Of a DNA stretch of 64,000 bases, positions 25,971 through 36,232 are shown in pieces (position 1 is the stretch's first letter; each line of letters begins with the position of its first letter). The DNA comes from JAGQRJ01 sp041402045 (GTDB lineage Bacteria; Planctomycetota; J058): contig JAWKSZ010000013.1 of NCBI GenBank assembly GCA_041402045.1, positions 1 through 64,000 of the forward strand, in the 5' to 3' direction. Under the pieces are notes generated by a model. It ran no database searches and had not been told where the DNA came from. It was given only the letters and a program-made list of their open reading frames with translations. The position numbers and the translations under genes are program-made.

Positions 25971-26588
25971 TTACGGCTCGGGGAAGACGATCACCTCGTC
26001 GACGAGGCCGTATCCCTTGGCCTCCTCGGCGGACATGAAGAAGTCGCGGTCGGTGTCGGTCTCGATCTGGGGCACGTCCTTGTCGGCGTGGTGGCCCAGG
26101 ACCTTGTTCAGCACGGCCTTGAGCCGCTTGATCTCGTCGGCCTGGATCTCCACGTCGGCGGTGGTGCCGTAGGTGCCACCCCAGGGTTGGTGGATCATGA
26201 TCCGGGCGTGGGGCAGGGCGTAGCGCTTGCCCTTGGTCCCGGCGGCGAGGAGCACCGCGCCCATGGAGGACGCCTGCCCCAGGCAGTAGGTGGCGATGTC
26301 GCAGCTAATGAACTGCATGGTGTCGTAGATCGCCAAGCCGGCGGTCACCGAGCCACCCGGGCTGTTGATGTAGATCGAGATGTCCTGGGACTTGTTCTCG
26401 AACTGCAGGTAGAGCAGCTGGGCAATGATCACGTTCGCGGACTGATCGGTGACCTCGGAGCCGAGGAAGATGATCCGCTCCTTGAGCAGCCGGCTGTAGA
26501 TGTCCCAGCTGCGCTCACCTTGTCCAGTCCGCTCGATCACGACCGGAATGATGCTGTTGAAGAGCTCACCCTTGGGCGGCGTGTCCAT
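25971..26588 (-). CDS. clpP: ATP-dependent Clp protease proteolytic subunit
   Basis: 205 aa, standard ClpP length. The catalytic triad is visible: GQASSMGAVLLAAG (Ser), ARIMIHQPWGG (His) and QIETDTDRDFFMSAEEAKGYGLVDEV (Asp). SRLLKERIIFLGSEV and YINSPGGSVTAGLAIYDTMQFI are near-invariant. It forms the tetradecameric protease chamber used by ClpX or ClpA. No clpX or tig is adjacent, so this may be one of several clpP copies, as is common in Planctomycetota. Confidence 0.97.
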   Translation of the reverse strand: MDTPPKGELFNSIIPVVIERTGQGERSWDIYSRLLKERIIFLGSEVTDQSANVIIAQLLYLQFENKSQDISIYINSPGGSVTAGLAIYDTMQFISCDIATYCLGQASSMGAVLLAAGTKGKRYALPHARIMIHQPWGGTYGTTADVEIQADEIKRLKAVLNKVLGHHADKDVPQIETDTDRDFFMSAEEAKGYGLVDEVIVFPEP

Positions 26589-26717
26589 GCTTGCCTCCGC
26601 GGGGAAGTATACCCTCGGTGTCGGTCGGGGGGAGGTTCGCGTGAGCGGGAGATCGGGGAGGGGCGGCGGGTCCTCTGCTCGCGATCCGGCTCCGGTCCCT
26701 GCGGTCCGGACGGGCCC

Positions 26718-27959
26718 TTAGGGGCCGCCTGCTCCGAGCTCGGCGGCGACGGCGAGGCCGCGCGCGAGGGCCTCCTCGGGGGTCTGGACCTCCCCCCTGC
26801 GCTGGGCGTCGCGCACGCGGTCCAGGATCGGGCCGAAGTGCCGGCCTGGCTTCAGCCCTGCGCGCTGGAGGTCGGCGCCCATGAGCAGGGGCGGGGCGAA
26901 CAGCCCGGCGGGGCTCGGGTCCTGGGCGTAGCTCGCGCGCAGCGCGCGGGCGGCCTCTGCCGGGGCCGGATCCTCGCCCCGGGCGACGAGCAGGGCGTGG
27001 GCCACGTCGGGGACGTGCTCCCAGGCGCCCTCGGCCATGGCGCGCTTCTGCTCGGCGAGCGGCGCGTCCAGGAGCCCCGGCAGCGCGTGCACACCGGCCG
27101 CGATCCCCAGCGCGCCCTCGCGCTCCTTGTTGGAGGCGCGGAGCCGGCGCAGCGCGCCCTCGATCGCGGGGACGTCGAGCTGGGCCAGGAGCCCGGCCAG
27201 GGTGGCGACCAGCGGCGCGTCGACCGGGAGCGAGCCCAGGGTGCGGTGGGGCAGCTCCAGGTCCGTGAGCTCCGGGAACAGCTCTCCGAGCACCCCCAGC
27301 TCGGCGCACAGCGCGACCCCGCGCGCGCGGGTGGGCTTGCTCAGGATCTTGAGCAGCTCCCCCCACAGGCGCTCGGGGGCCACCTGGCTCAGGTCGTGGA
27401 CGTGGAGCTTGATCGCGGCCGCGGTCTCGGGGGCGACGTCGAAGCCCAGCGCCGCGGCGAAGCGCGGGGCGCGCAGGATCCGCAGCTTGTCCTCGGCGAA
27501 CCGGGCCTCCGGGTCGCCGATCGCGCGGACCACCCGCCGGCGGAGGTCGGTCTGCCCGTCGACGAAGTCGAGCACCTCGTCGGCCAGGGGGTCGTAGAAC
27601 AGCCCGTTGATCGTGAAGTCCCGGCGCAGGGCGTCTTCCCGCGGGTCCGTGAAGCGCACCGAGTCCGGGCGGCGACCGTCGGTGTAGGTGCCGTCGGCGC
27701 GGAAGGTCGCGACCTCGAGCTCCTCTCCGCCCAGGCGCACGAGCACGATCCCGAACTGGGCGCCCACCGCCTTGGTGCGCTTGAACGCGCGCTGGACCTG
27801 CTCGGGGCGCGCGTCGGTGGCGACGTCCACGTCGTTGGGCTCCCGGCCCAGGAGCCGGTCGCGCACGCAGCCCCCGGCGAAGTAGGCCACGTGCCCCAGC
27901 TCGCGCAGGCGCTCTACCACTCGCTTCCCCGCGACCTCGGCCGGCGTGTCGCTCCTCAC
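26718..27959 (-). CDS. tRNA nucleotidyltransferase / poly(A) polymerase family protein
   Basis: 413 aa. Class II nucleotidyltransferase core: YFAGGCVRDRLLGREPNDVDVATDARPEQV contains GG and the DxD metal ligands; next come FRADGTYTDGRRPDSVRFTDPREDALRRDFTINGLFYDP and DFVDGQTDLRRRVVRAIGDPEARFAEDKLRILRAPRFAAALGF with the ERxxxDxxL-like region. Either CCA addition to tRNA 3' ends or RNA polyadenylation fits; the tRNA-Arg here lacks encoded CCA, so the genome needs a CCA-adding activity. GTG start at 27959. The last ~120 residues resemble the RNA-binding tail. Confidence 0.9.
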   Translation of the reverse strand: MRSDTPAEVAGKRVVERLRELGHVAYFAGGCVRDRLLGREPNDVDVATDARPEQVQRAFKRTKAVGAQFGIVLVRLGGEELEVATFRADGTYTDGRRPDSVRFTDPREDALRRDFTINGLFYDPLADEVLDFVDGQTDLRRRVVRAIGDPEARFAEDKLRILRAPRFAAALGFDVAPETAAAIKLHVHDLSQVAPERLWGELLKILSKPTRARGVALCAELGVLGELFPELTDLELPHRTLGSLPVDAPLVATLAGLLAQLDVPAIEGALRRLRASNKEREGALGIAAGVHALPGLLDAPLAEQKRAMAEGAWEHVPDVAHALLVARGEDPAPAEAARALRASYAQDPSPAGLFAPPLLMGADLQRAGLKPGRHFGPILDRVRDAQRRGEVQTPEEALARGLAVAAELGAGGP

Positions 27960-28040
27960 CCGGGCCCTCCTCTGCCGCCGCGCACTATACGGCGGGCGCC
28001 CCCTCGCCGACCGTCCCAGCGGGCCGAGCTGTCGCGGACA

Positions 28041-30953
28041 CTAGCGCCGACGGGGGCGGCCTCCGCCCTGGGGCGGGCGTCCGCCGCCCTGAGGGGGGCG
28101 CCCGCCTTGTGGAGGCTGTCCACCCTGCGGGGGCTGGCCGCCCTGGGGGGGCTGTCCGCCCTGCGGGCGCTGTCCGCCCTGCTGCTGCCCTTCGCCTGGG
28201 CGCGGGCCAGCGGGGAGCACGTAGTTCCCGTTCCGGTCCTGCGGGAGGGGCTCGCCGTCGGGGCCGAGCGGAATCCCGTCGCGGTCGAGGGGGATCATGA
28301 CGCCGTCGGGCGCGCGCAGGACCCCGCGGCTGTCGTACTCCAGGGGCCGGCCGTCGGGGCCCACGACGACCGCGCGCTTGCGCGGCTCGGGCTGCGCGGG
28401 CGGGGCGTCGGCGGGGATCGGGACGACGTGCTCGGGGCGCCAGGTCGGACGCGGGAGGTTCAGGTCGTCGACCGCGAACGCCTGCAGGTCCACGCTGCCC
28501 CCGACCCGGACCTGCGCGATCGCGCGCAGGTCGTCGGGGAGCTTGGTCGCCATGGCGAAGACCGGCGCATGCCCGAAGCCCTGAGTGATCGTGAGGCCCG
28601 CCTCGCCGTGGTGCACCCGGAGCACGACCCAGGCGGGGGTCGGCCAGCGGTCGATCCCGTAGTCCTGAGCGAGCCCCTCGACGCTGCAGCGGGTGGCGGT
28701 CAGCACGCGGGTCTGGGACGCGCGGCCCGTGCGGTCGGTGAGCCGCAGCTCCAGCGCCTCAGAGCCTCGGGGGGCTCGCGGGACGTAGATCGCGAGCGCG
28801 CCCTCTTCGAAGGGGCTCGTCGCGCCTCGCTCGACGCGGCGGGTGCCCGCGAGCCAGCGGGGCGGGGTCTGCCCCTCCAGGCGCAGGACCGTGGCCAAGC
28901 CGTGGGCCAACGCCAGGGGAGTGTTGTCGGGGTAGACCACCTGGAAGTAGCCCACGATCGGCGCGAGCTGGGGGCGCAGGAGCAGCCCCAGGAGCGACGC
29001 CTCGACCCGCTGGACCGCCTTCTCGCAGCGCTCGCGCGCGAGGAGGAGCTGCGTGTCCTCGAGCCCTCCCGGCGCGTCCAGGCGCTCGGCGAGGTCGAGC
29101 AGCGCGTAGAGGCTCGCGGCCTCGAGCTCCGGGCGCGGGTCGGTCAGCCAGCGCGGCTCCGGCAGCCGCGCGGGCGAAGCCAGCCGCGTGCGGGCGTAGC
29201 CGGAGAGCACCTCCAGGGCGGCCACGTCCAGGGCGAGCTCCTGCAGCGGCTGCAGCGGTCCCGAGCGCAGCTCCAGGTCCTCGAACAGCGCGCGCGCCGC
29301 GTCCGCGTCGTAGGCGTCGCCGGCGCTGAGCAGCCCGGTCTGGAGGCGCCGACTGGAGATCGGGTTCAGGGCGTGGACGACCTGGCTCACCGCCTGGCAG
29401 CGCTCCTCGCGGGCCTCCGGGTCGCCCAGGGGGCGGGACTCGGTGAGGCTCTGCTGGAACAGCTCCTCCAGGCTGGGTCGTGGGTCCGCGAAGTCTCCCA
29501 GGGCGTCCAGGAGCTGCTCCGTGGCCCCGAGGATCACCTGCTCCGCGTCGTCGAGGTGCACGTCGTCGGCCTCGTAGAGCGCGTCGAGCTCCTCGCGCAG
29601 CCGCGCGCTGAGCTTGCGGGCCAGGGCGAGGTTGTCCAGCGCGCCGCGCAGCTCCTGACCCAGCCGCCCCACCCGCTCCCGGGGGCTGAGCTCCGGGTCC
29701 AGGGTCGCGGGCTCGACGTCGACGGTCGCGGGGGGCGTGGGCGCGGGCTCCTCGGGTCCCTCCGCCGGCGGGGGCGGGCCTTCGGGCGGGGGCGCCCCGC
29801 GGTTGCTGGCGTAGATCCCGTAGCCCACCGCGCCGCCGGCGACGATCACCGCCAGGGCCAGGACGACCACCGACCCCGAGGACTCACGCGGTCGGGGGTG
29901 GCGCACGACCTGGTCCATGGCGAGGGTCGGGCGCGCGACCTCGGTCGGCGCGGCCTGGCGGCCGGAGCCGAGGCGGGTCACTCCGCTGGCTCGGGTGGGC
30001 TGGGCGGGGGTGCGCGTGTGCGCCGTGACGCGGCTGGCGTGGGGGTTGCGATCGGCCAGCATGACCCGGGTCGACCCGGGGCGGTTCTGAGGGCCCGGGG
30101 CCAGGGGCACGCCCGCCTGCAGGTCGCGCAGGGCCTGCGCGGCGGCCTGGGCGCTGGGGAAGCGATCCTCCGCCTCCCGCGCCGCGAGCCGGGCGATCAC
30201 CGTCGCCAGGTCCGCGGAGACGCCGGGCTCGCGCTCGCGCACGTCGGCGAGGTCCTGGTTTATGTGGCGGTTGATGATCTGGAGCGAGGAGGCGCTGCGG
30301 TCCTCGTCGAAGGGCACGAGCCCGGTGAGCAGCCGCCACATGACGAGGCCCAGGGCGTAGAGGTCGGAGCGAATGTCGAGGGGGTCGCCCAGCGCCTGCT
30401 CGGGGCTCATGTAGAGCGGCGTGCCCAGGACCATGCCCGTGGCGGTGAGGTTGGACTGCTCGTTCTCGACCTGCTTGGCCAGGCCCAGGTCGGCCAGCTT
30501 GGGGACCCCCTCGGGGGTCAGGAGAATGTTCTCGGGCTTGACGTCGCGGTGCACGATCCCCTGGGACTCGGCGTAGGCCAGGGCCTCGGCCACGCCGAGC
30601 GCGATCCGCACGACGGTCGCTTCGTCGAGCTTCCCCTCGCGCTCGAGGAGGTCTTCGGCGGTGCCGCCGTGCACGAACTCGAAGGCAATGTAGTGGACGC
30701 CGGCGGCGTCGACGCCGGTGTCGAACACGGTGACGACGTTCGGGTGGGCGAACTTGGCCGCCGCGCGAGCTTCTCGCAGGAACCGGTCGACGAACTCGGG
30801 TTCGCCGGCGAGCTTCGGCTGCAGGACCTTGAGCGCGACCGCGCGATCGAGGCCCTCGTGGTGGGCGAGGTAGACGCGGCCCATGCCGCCCTGGCCCAGC
30901 TCGCGCTGCACGGCGTAGCCGCCCACGGTCTCGGGGAGTGAAGCCTCGGTCAT
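28041..30953 (-). CDS. Transmembrane Ser/Thr kinase with Pro/Gln/Gly-repeat tail
   Basis: 970 aa. Kinase domain: GQGGMGRVYLA (~20-30), VALK Lys42, IVHRDVKPENILL, then LADLGLAKQ, so DFG is DLG, which retains the metal-binding Asp; YMSPEQ follows. A ~100-residue Pro/Thr/Arg linker leads to one helix (VVVLALAVIVAGGAVGYGIYA), a Pro/Glu-rich spacer, ~450 residues with helical then beta character that I do not recognise, and a tail of about six PPQGGQ repeats ending PRRR. The repeat tail lies outside the membrane by topology and may contact the cell wall or another protein. ATG at 30953. Confidence 0.9.
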   Translation of the reverse strand: MTEASLPETVGGYAVQRELGQGGMGRVYLAHHEGLDRAVALKVLQPKLAGEPEFVDRFLREARAAAKFAHPNVVTVFDTGVDAAGVHYIAFEFVHGGTAEDLLEREGKLDEATVVRIALGVAEALAYAESQGIVHRDVKPENILLTPEGVPKLADLGLAKQVENEQSNLTATGMVLGTPLYMSPEQALGDPLDIRSDLYALGLVMWRLLTGLVPFDEDRSASSLQIINRHINQDLADVREREPGVSADLATVIARLAAREAEDRFPSAQAAAQALRDLQAGVPLAPGPQNRPGSTRVMLADRNPHASRVTAHTRTPAQPTRASGVTRLGSGRQAAPTEVARPTLAMDQVVRHPRPRESSGSVVVLALAVIVAGGAVGYGIYASNRGAPPPEGPPPPAEGPEEPAPTPPATVDVEPATLDPELSPRERVGRLGQELRGALDNLALARKLSARLREELDALYEADDVHLDDAEQVILGATEQLLDALGDFADPRPSLEELFQQSLTESRPLGDPEAREERCQAVSQVVHALNPISSRRLQTGLLSAGDAYDADAARALFEDLELRSGPLQPLQELALDVAALEVLSGYARTRLASPARLPEPRWLTDPRPELEAASLYALLDLAERLDAPGGLEDTQLLLARERCEKAVQRVEASLLGLLLRPQLAPIVGYFQVVYPDNTPLALAHGLATVLRLEGQTPPRWLAGTRRVERGATSPFEEGALAIYVPRAPRGSEALELRLTDRTGRASQTRVLTATRCSVEGLAQDYGIDRWPTPAWVVLRVHHGEAGLTITQGFGHAPVFAMATKLPDDLRAIAQVRVGGSVDLQAFAVDDLNLPRPTWRPEHVVPIPADAPPAQPEPRKRAVVVGPDGRPLEYDSRGVLRAPDGVMIPLDRDGIPLGPDGEPLPQDRNGNYVLPAGPRPGEGQQQGGQRPQGGQPPQGGQPPQGGQPPQGGRPPQGGGRPPQGGGRPRRR
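28060..28180 (-). repeat. Coding PPQGG repeat
   Basis: Repeats of about 18 bp (ccctgnggggggctgtccg type on the plus strand) encode the PPQGGQ tail of the kinase. Near-identical units make length variation likely. Confidence 0.75.
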
Positions 30954-31158
30954 GTCGTGAGGTCGCCTCTCTTGAACGCGCTGGCTGGATCCCCATGAGC
31001 CGCCGGCTCTGAATCCCTAAACCAGGCGTCGGGCCTACGGTTTCGCTCGACCGCTGAGCGATCCCGCTCGCTTCGTTAGCCTATATCCCCCGGGAGCTTC
31101 GCGCACACGAGCCCGCGCCGCGGCCGCGCCGCCTGGCGGGCCGTGGTAGAAGGTCCCC

Positions 31159-32106
31159 ATGCAGAACGCGGTCCTCGAGGTCAACGACCTGGTCAAGGTG
31201 TTCGGCGAGACCCGGGCCGTCGACGGGCTCAGCTTTCGGGTCGAGGCGGGGCAGATCTTCGCCCTCCTGGGGCCCAACGGCGCGGGCAAGTCCACCACGA
31301 TCCGGTGCCTGACGACGCTCCTCGCCCCGACCTCGGGCACGATCTCGGTGTGCGGACACGACGTCGCGCGGGAGCCGGACCAGGTGCGGACCTGCCTGGG
31401 CTACGTGCCCCAGGAGCTCGCCCTCGATCGCTACCTCACCGGGCGCGAGCACCTCGAGCTCAGCGCGCGGCTGTATCGCTTGCCCCGGCGCGAGGCCCAG
31501 GCGCGGATCGCCGAGCTGCTCGACGTGGTGGAGCTCAGCGACCGGGCCGACGACGCGGCCAAGACCTACTCCGGAGGCATGAAGAAGCGCCTCGACCTGG
31601 CCTGCGGCTTGCTCCACCGCCCGCAGCTCCTGGTCCTCGACGAGCCGACCCTGGGCCTCGACGTCCAGACCCGGCACCGGATCTGGGCCTTCGTGAGCCG
31701 CCTGCGCGAGTCGGGCACCACCGTGCTCATGACCACGCACTACCTCGACGAAGCGGATCAGCTCGCCGATCGAATCGCGGTGATCGACCACGGGACGATC
31801 GTCGCGCAGGGGACGGCTCAGGAGCTCAAGCAGGGCTTCGGGGGCCAGGTGCTCAAGCTCGAGGTCGCGGGGGACCCCGCGCTGAGCGAGGCCCAGTGGA
31901 CGGCGCTGCGCGGGCTGCCCGGAGTGAGCCACGCCGAGCCGCGGGGCAAGCGGCTCCTGTTCGTGTGCGACGACGCGCAAGCCGTCGTCGCCCCGCTCAC
32001 CGCCTGGCTGGAGGGTGAGGGGCTGGGGCTCGCCTCCCTCAGCTTCGGTCCGCCGGGCCTCGACGACGTGTTCCTCAAGTTGACCGGCCACGGGCTCCGC
32101 GATTAG
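31159..32106 (+). CDS. ABC transporter ATP-binding protein (DrrA/ABC-2 export type)
   Basis: 315 aa. Walker A GPNGAGKST (~40-48), Q-loop GYVPQELALDRYLTGREHLE, signature YSGGMKKRLDLACGLLHRP, Walker B LLVLDEPTLGLDVQTR, D-loop and the switch His in MTTHYLDEADQLADRIAVIDHG. The ~80-residue C-terminal extension is typical of DrrA-like ATPases that drive an ABC-2 exporter. No permease follows. The only ABC-2 permease in the window (43383-44174) is 11 kb away on the other strand and is also unpaired, so the two might form one transporter. Substrate unknown. Confidence 0.92.
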   Translation: MQNAVLEVNDLVKVFGETRAVDGLSFRVEAGQIFALLGPNGAGKSTTIRCLTTLLAPTSGTISVCGHDVAREPDQVRTCLGYVPQELALDRYLTGREHLELSARLYRLPRREAQARIAELLDVVELSDRADDAAKTYSGGMKKRLDLACGLLHRPQLLVLDEPTLGLDVQTRHRIWAFVSRLRESGTTVLMTTHYLDEADQLADRIAVIDHGTIVAQGTAQELKQGFGGQVLKLEVAGDPALSEAQWTALRGLPGVSHAEPRGKRLLFVCDDAQAVVAPLTAWLEGEGLGLASLSFGPPGLDDVFLKLTGHGLRD

Positions 32107-32409
32107 GCGGCGATCGGCGCGCTCAGAGCACGCCGATCTGGCCGAGGACGCCGACGACGTAGAGCACGCCCCCGAGGCCAAGGACCAGGGCCAGCAGGCA
32201 TGAGACGACTCGCAGCCGGGGACTGGGTGGTGGCGGTGCACGCGGCGGGCCTCGTCTCGCCAGGGCTCGGCAAGCTGAGCGGCGGCGCGCGGCCAGCGAG
32301 CGGGAGCGCGGCGAGCAGCGCACCGAGCGCGCGACCCTGCGCTGGTTCGAGGTGCGGGTGGGCGACGCGTTCGAGCGCTACTTGTTGACCGGGGAGCTCG
32401 AGGGCTGAA
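32107..32409. other. 303-bp region with a possible broken small gene
   Basis: No intact gene I can defend. On the plus strand ATG at 32200 opens RRLAAGDWVVAVHAAG, and after a +1 shift near 32280 a protein-like end appears: RATLRWFEVRVGDAFERYLLTGELEG with stop at 32408. On the minus strand a ~30-residue hydrophobic peptide (CLLALVLGLGGVLYVVGVLGQIGVL, ending 32123) could be a tiny membrane protein. Neither has a good ribosome site. Confidence 0.35.
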
Positions 32410-33882
<1,473 letters not shown>

Positions 33883-34013
33883 TCGCCTCTCGGCCGGGAG
33901 TTTACCATTCTGCGCTCGGCGGGGCCGCTCTTTACGCTCCGCGCCAGACGCCCAGGCGGCGGGCCGTGAGGGCCCGTCGAGACGGCTAAGTCCTTTGAAA
34001 CTGGTGGTCGACG

Positions 34014-35330
34014 CTAGCGACCGAGGGCGCGGGAGAGCAGCCCGCGGACCTCGGGGTCGAGGTCGGGTCGCCCGAGGCGGCTCTCGATCGCGGCCACCGA
34101 GGGCGCCTGAGCCAGCCACGCGCGCGTCAAGCGCGGGGCGAGTCGGCGCTCCGGAGCGCCGAGCACGAGGTCGAGGAGCGGCGTCAGGTCCGGCGGGGTC
34201 TCGCTCAGCGCGCACAGCTCGCAGGCCGCGGCCGCGCGGATCGAGAGGCTCGTGTCCTCACTCGCGACCAGCGCCAGCACGCGCTCGGTGCGTGCGCGGA
34301 GCGCCGGCGCGGGGTCGGTGGCCACCGCCAGGCACAGGCGGCGCAGCTCCTCCGGCGCCAGGCCGCGCTCGAGGCTCAAGAGCGCCAGGTCCTGCGCGCG
34401 AGGATCGGCCTGACGGGCGAGGGTGCGGAGCGCGTGCAGGCGCTCCTCGAGGGTGCGCGAGCCGTTGCGGTAGACCTGCGCGACCCGGCTGCGGTCCTCC
34501 TCGCTCGACTCGGCCATGAGGTCCAGGATCAGCGCTCGCGCGAGGGGGTCCGGCTCGCGCTCGAAGCTGCGGCGCAGGAGCCGCGAGCGCTCCTCGCCCG
34601 GGAGCTGGGCCGCCAGGCGCACCCCCGCGCGGCGCGCGCTCACGTCGCGGGAGTGGATCAGCGAGTGGACCACCGCCAGGCTGTCCGCGCTGGCGGAGTC
34701 CGGGGTCGCGGAGGTCCGGGGGGCGAGGCTGCGCACGGACCAGGGCAAGCCGACGAGGAGCAACAGGCTCGTCGCCAGCCCCACGGCGAGGGGCGCGCGG
34801 GATCCGCGACCGAGCGAGATCGTGGGTGGCAGGGGGCGCGGAGGAGGCGCGGGGGGAGCGTCGGCGAAGTCGACCCTGGAGACCCGGGTCGGGCCGCGCA
34901 GGGGGAGGCGCACCCAGCGACCGTCGCGGCGCACCGCGAGCACGTCGAGCTCTGCCCGCCCGGCCTTGGCCGGGGGCGGGCTCTGGCCGAAGCGCCGCCG
35001 GCTGCGCGTGTGCGCCCAGCGCACGACCTCGGCGCGGTAGTCCGATCCCTCCACCACGAGCCAGGGCAGCTTCCAGGTGTGGGCCACCGAGCCCGCGCCT
35101 CGTCGGATCCGGCTCGCGCCGAGCTGAGGGTCCCGCAGGTCGACGAACACGCGCAGGCCGCCGTGGGGCGCGTCGGCGACGAGGGCGTGGGCGCCGCGCA
35201 GGCGCAACGCCTGCTCCCCCTGTCGGGTGGTCGCCAGGCGGGCGAGCTGGTCGAGCAGCTCCCCCTTCGGGCCGGTCAGCGCCAAGACGTGCAGGCCGTC
35301 TCCGCCGCTTTGGTCGAGTCGCACGTGCAC
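34014..35330 (-). CDS. Membrane protein with HEAT-like repeats
   Basis: 438 aa from GTG at 35330 (VHVRLDQSGGDGLHVLAL); a TTG 25 codons upstream is the alternative and neither has a good ribosome site. Residues ~1-175 are beta-rich (PHGGLRVFVDLRDPQLGASRI). One helix follows (LAVGLATSLLLLVGLPWSV), then ~220 residues of HEAT-like pairs (SARRAGVRLAAQLPGEERSRLLRRSFEREPDPLARALILDLMAE; LEERLHALRTLARQADPRAQDLALLSLERG). No enzymatic motif. It lies 131 bp upstream of the tail-anchored kinase on the same strand; function unknown. Confidence 0.65.
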   Translation of the reverse strand: MHVRLDQSGGDGLHVLALTGPKGELLDQLARLATTRQGEQALRLRGAHALVADAPHGGLRVFVDLRDPQLGASRIRRGAGSVAHTWKLPWLVVEGSDYRAEVVRWAHTRSRRRFGQSPPPAKAGRAELDVLAVRRDGRWVRLPLRGPTRVSRVDFADAPPAPPPRPLPPTISLGRGSRAPLAVGLATSLLLLVGLPWSVRSLAPRTSATPDSASADSLAVVHSLIHSRDVSARRAGVRLAAQLPGEERSRLLRRSFEREPDPLARALILDLMAESSEEDRSRVAQVYRNGSRTLEERLHALRTLARQADPRAQDLALLSLERGLAPEELRRLCLAVATDPAPALRARTERVLALVASEDTSLSIRAAAACELCALSETPPDLTPLLDLVLGAPERRLAPRLTRAWLAQAPSVAAIESRLGRPDLDPEVRGLLSRALGR

Positions 35331-35537
35331 CGGCAAAAGGTAGCACGGCCGCCCGGACGTCACGGGCCCCTCGCGTCCGGGACCGGGGGGCGTCGTCGTG
35401 GGCAACCGCGTGGGGCGGAAGGCCTTGGGGCGGGTCCTGCGTCGCGCACCCCTCCCGCGCGGTCGATTTCAGGTAGACTTGGGCCCCGAATTCGCCCCCG
35501 GGTCGAGGGGGCGACCGGAGAGCAGGAGCGCGGCGCG

Positions 35538-35996
35538 GTGGCTAAGAAGAAGACGGCGAAGAAGAAGACCGCGGCCAAGAAGAAGACGGCGAAGAAGAAG
35601 ACCGCCGCCAAGAAGAAGACCTCCGCCAAGAAGAAGACATCGGCGAAGAAGCAGACGGCGAAGAAGAAGACCGCTGCGAAGAAGAAGACCTCGGCTAAGA
35701 AGGCGGCGGTGAAGAAGAAGACTTCGGCGAAGAAGGCCGCCGCGGCGAAGAAGTCCGCGCGGCGCAGCGGGGCGACCCCCTGGAGCGAGCGCTTCCGGGA
35801 TCGACCTGGGCCCTGGACGTGCCCCAAGTGCGGACCTCTGCCGTCTCGGCTCGCGCCGCTCTACGGCGAGGACGAGAAGCACCACTGCCCCATGATCGAC
35901 TGCGACTCGATCGTCGCCCTCCCCAAGGAGGAGATCGAGCCCGCGGAGCGTCGCACCGGCAGCTGGCCGCCCCAGCGCAACAAGAACAAGAAGTAG
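35538..35996 (+). CDS. Histone H1-like Lys/Ala protein with zinc-finger-like C-terminus
   Basis: 152 aa. Residues 2-75 are AKKKTAKKKTAAKKK-type repeats, followed by ARRSGATPWSERFRDRPGPWTCPKCGPLPSRLAPLYGEDEKHHCPMIDCDS. CPKC plus HHC-x4-C gives four to five potential zinc ligands. The basic tail should coat DNA or RNA; the finger may target it. GTG at 35538. It differs from the histone-like protein at 5918 in size and C-terminal domain, though the tails are alike, which is expected from low complexity and does not show common descent. Confidence 0.8.
   Translation: MAKKKTAKKKTAAKKKTAKKKTAAKKKTSAKKKTSAKKQTAKKKTAAKKKTSAKKAAVKKKTSAKKAAAAKKSARRSGATPWSERFRDRPGPWTCPKCGPLPSRLAPLYGEDEKHHCPMIDCDSIVALPKEEIEPAERRTGSWPPQRNKNKK
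35541..35765 (+). repeat. Coding Lys/Ala/Thr repeat
   Basis: Repeats of about 15-30 bp built from gccaagaagaagac encode the basic tail. Purine-rich on the plus strand. Confidence 0.8.
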
Positions 35997-36232
35997 GGCG
36001 GCTGGCCCGTCCTCGCGCTGCTCACCCCGGCGGCTGCTGATCCCGGATCGAGGGCCGCAGGGGAAGCGTTCGCTGCGAGCCGCGTGAGGGTCGCAGCTCC
36101 CGCTGCCGCTCGCCGCGGTCCTCCCGATTCCGGAATTCGCAGGCGGGTGTGCGCCAGGCGCGCGTAGATCTACGTGGCTTGCGCGAGGTCTCGCTGGGCC
36201 GAGGTTTGCTGACCCGGGCAGGGGAGGCATTC

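Noticed and set aside
26088..30941. A 1617-codon open frame on the plus strand
   Set aside because: It is antisense to clpP, the nucleotidyltransferase and a kinase, all with clear motifs. In GC-rich DNA the antisense frame is open by codon bias; its protein is low-complexity Gly/Arg/His/Val.
31010..31030. Third copy of the dispersed element (CTAAACCAG)
   Set aside because: Only nine bases match the element end; arms and loop are absent.
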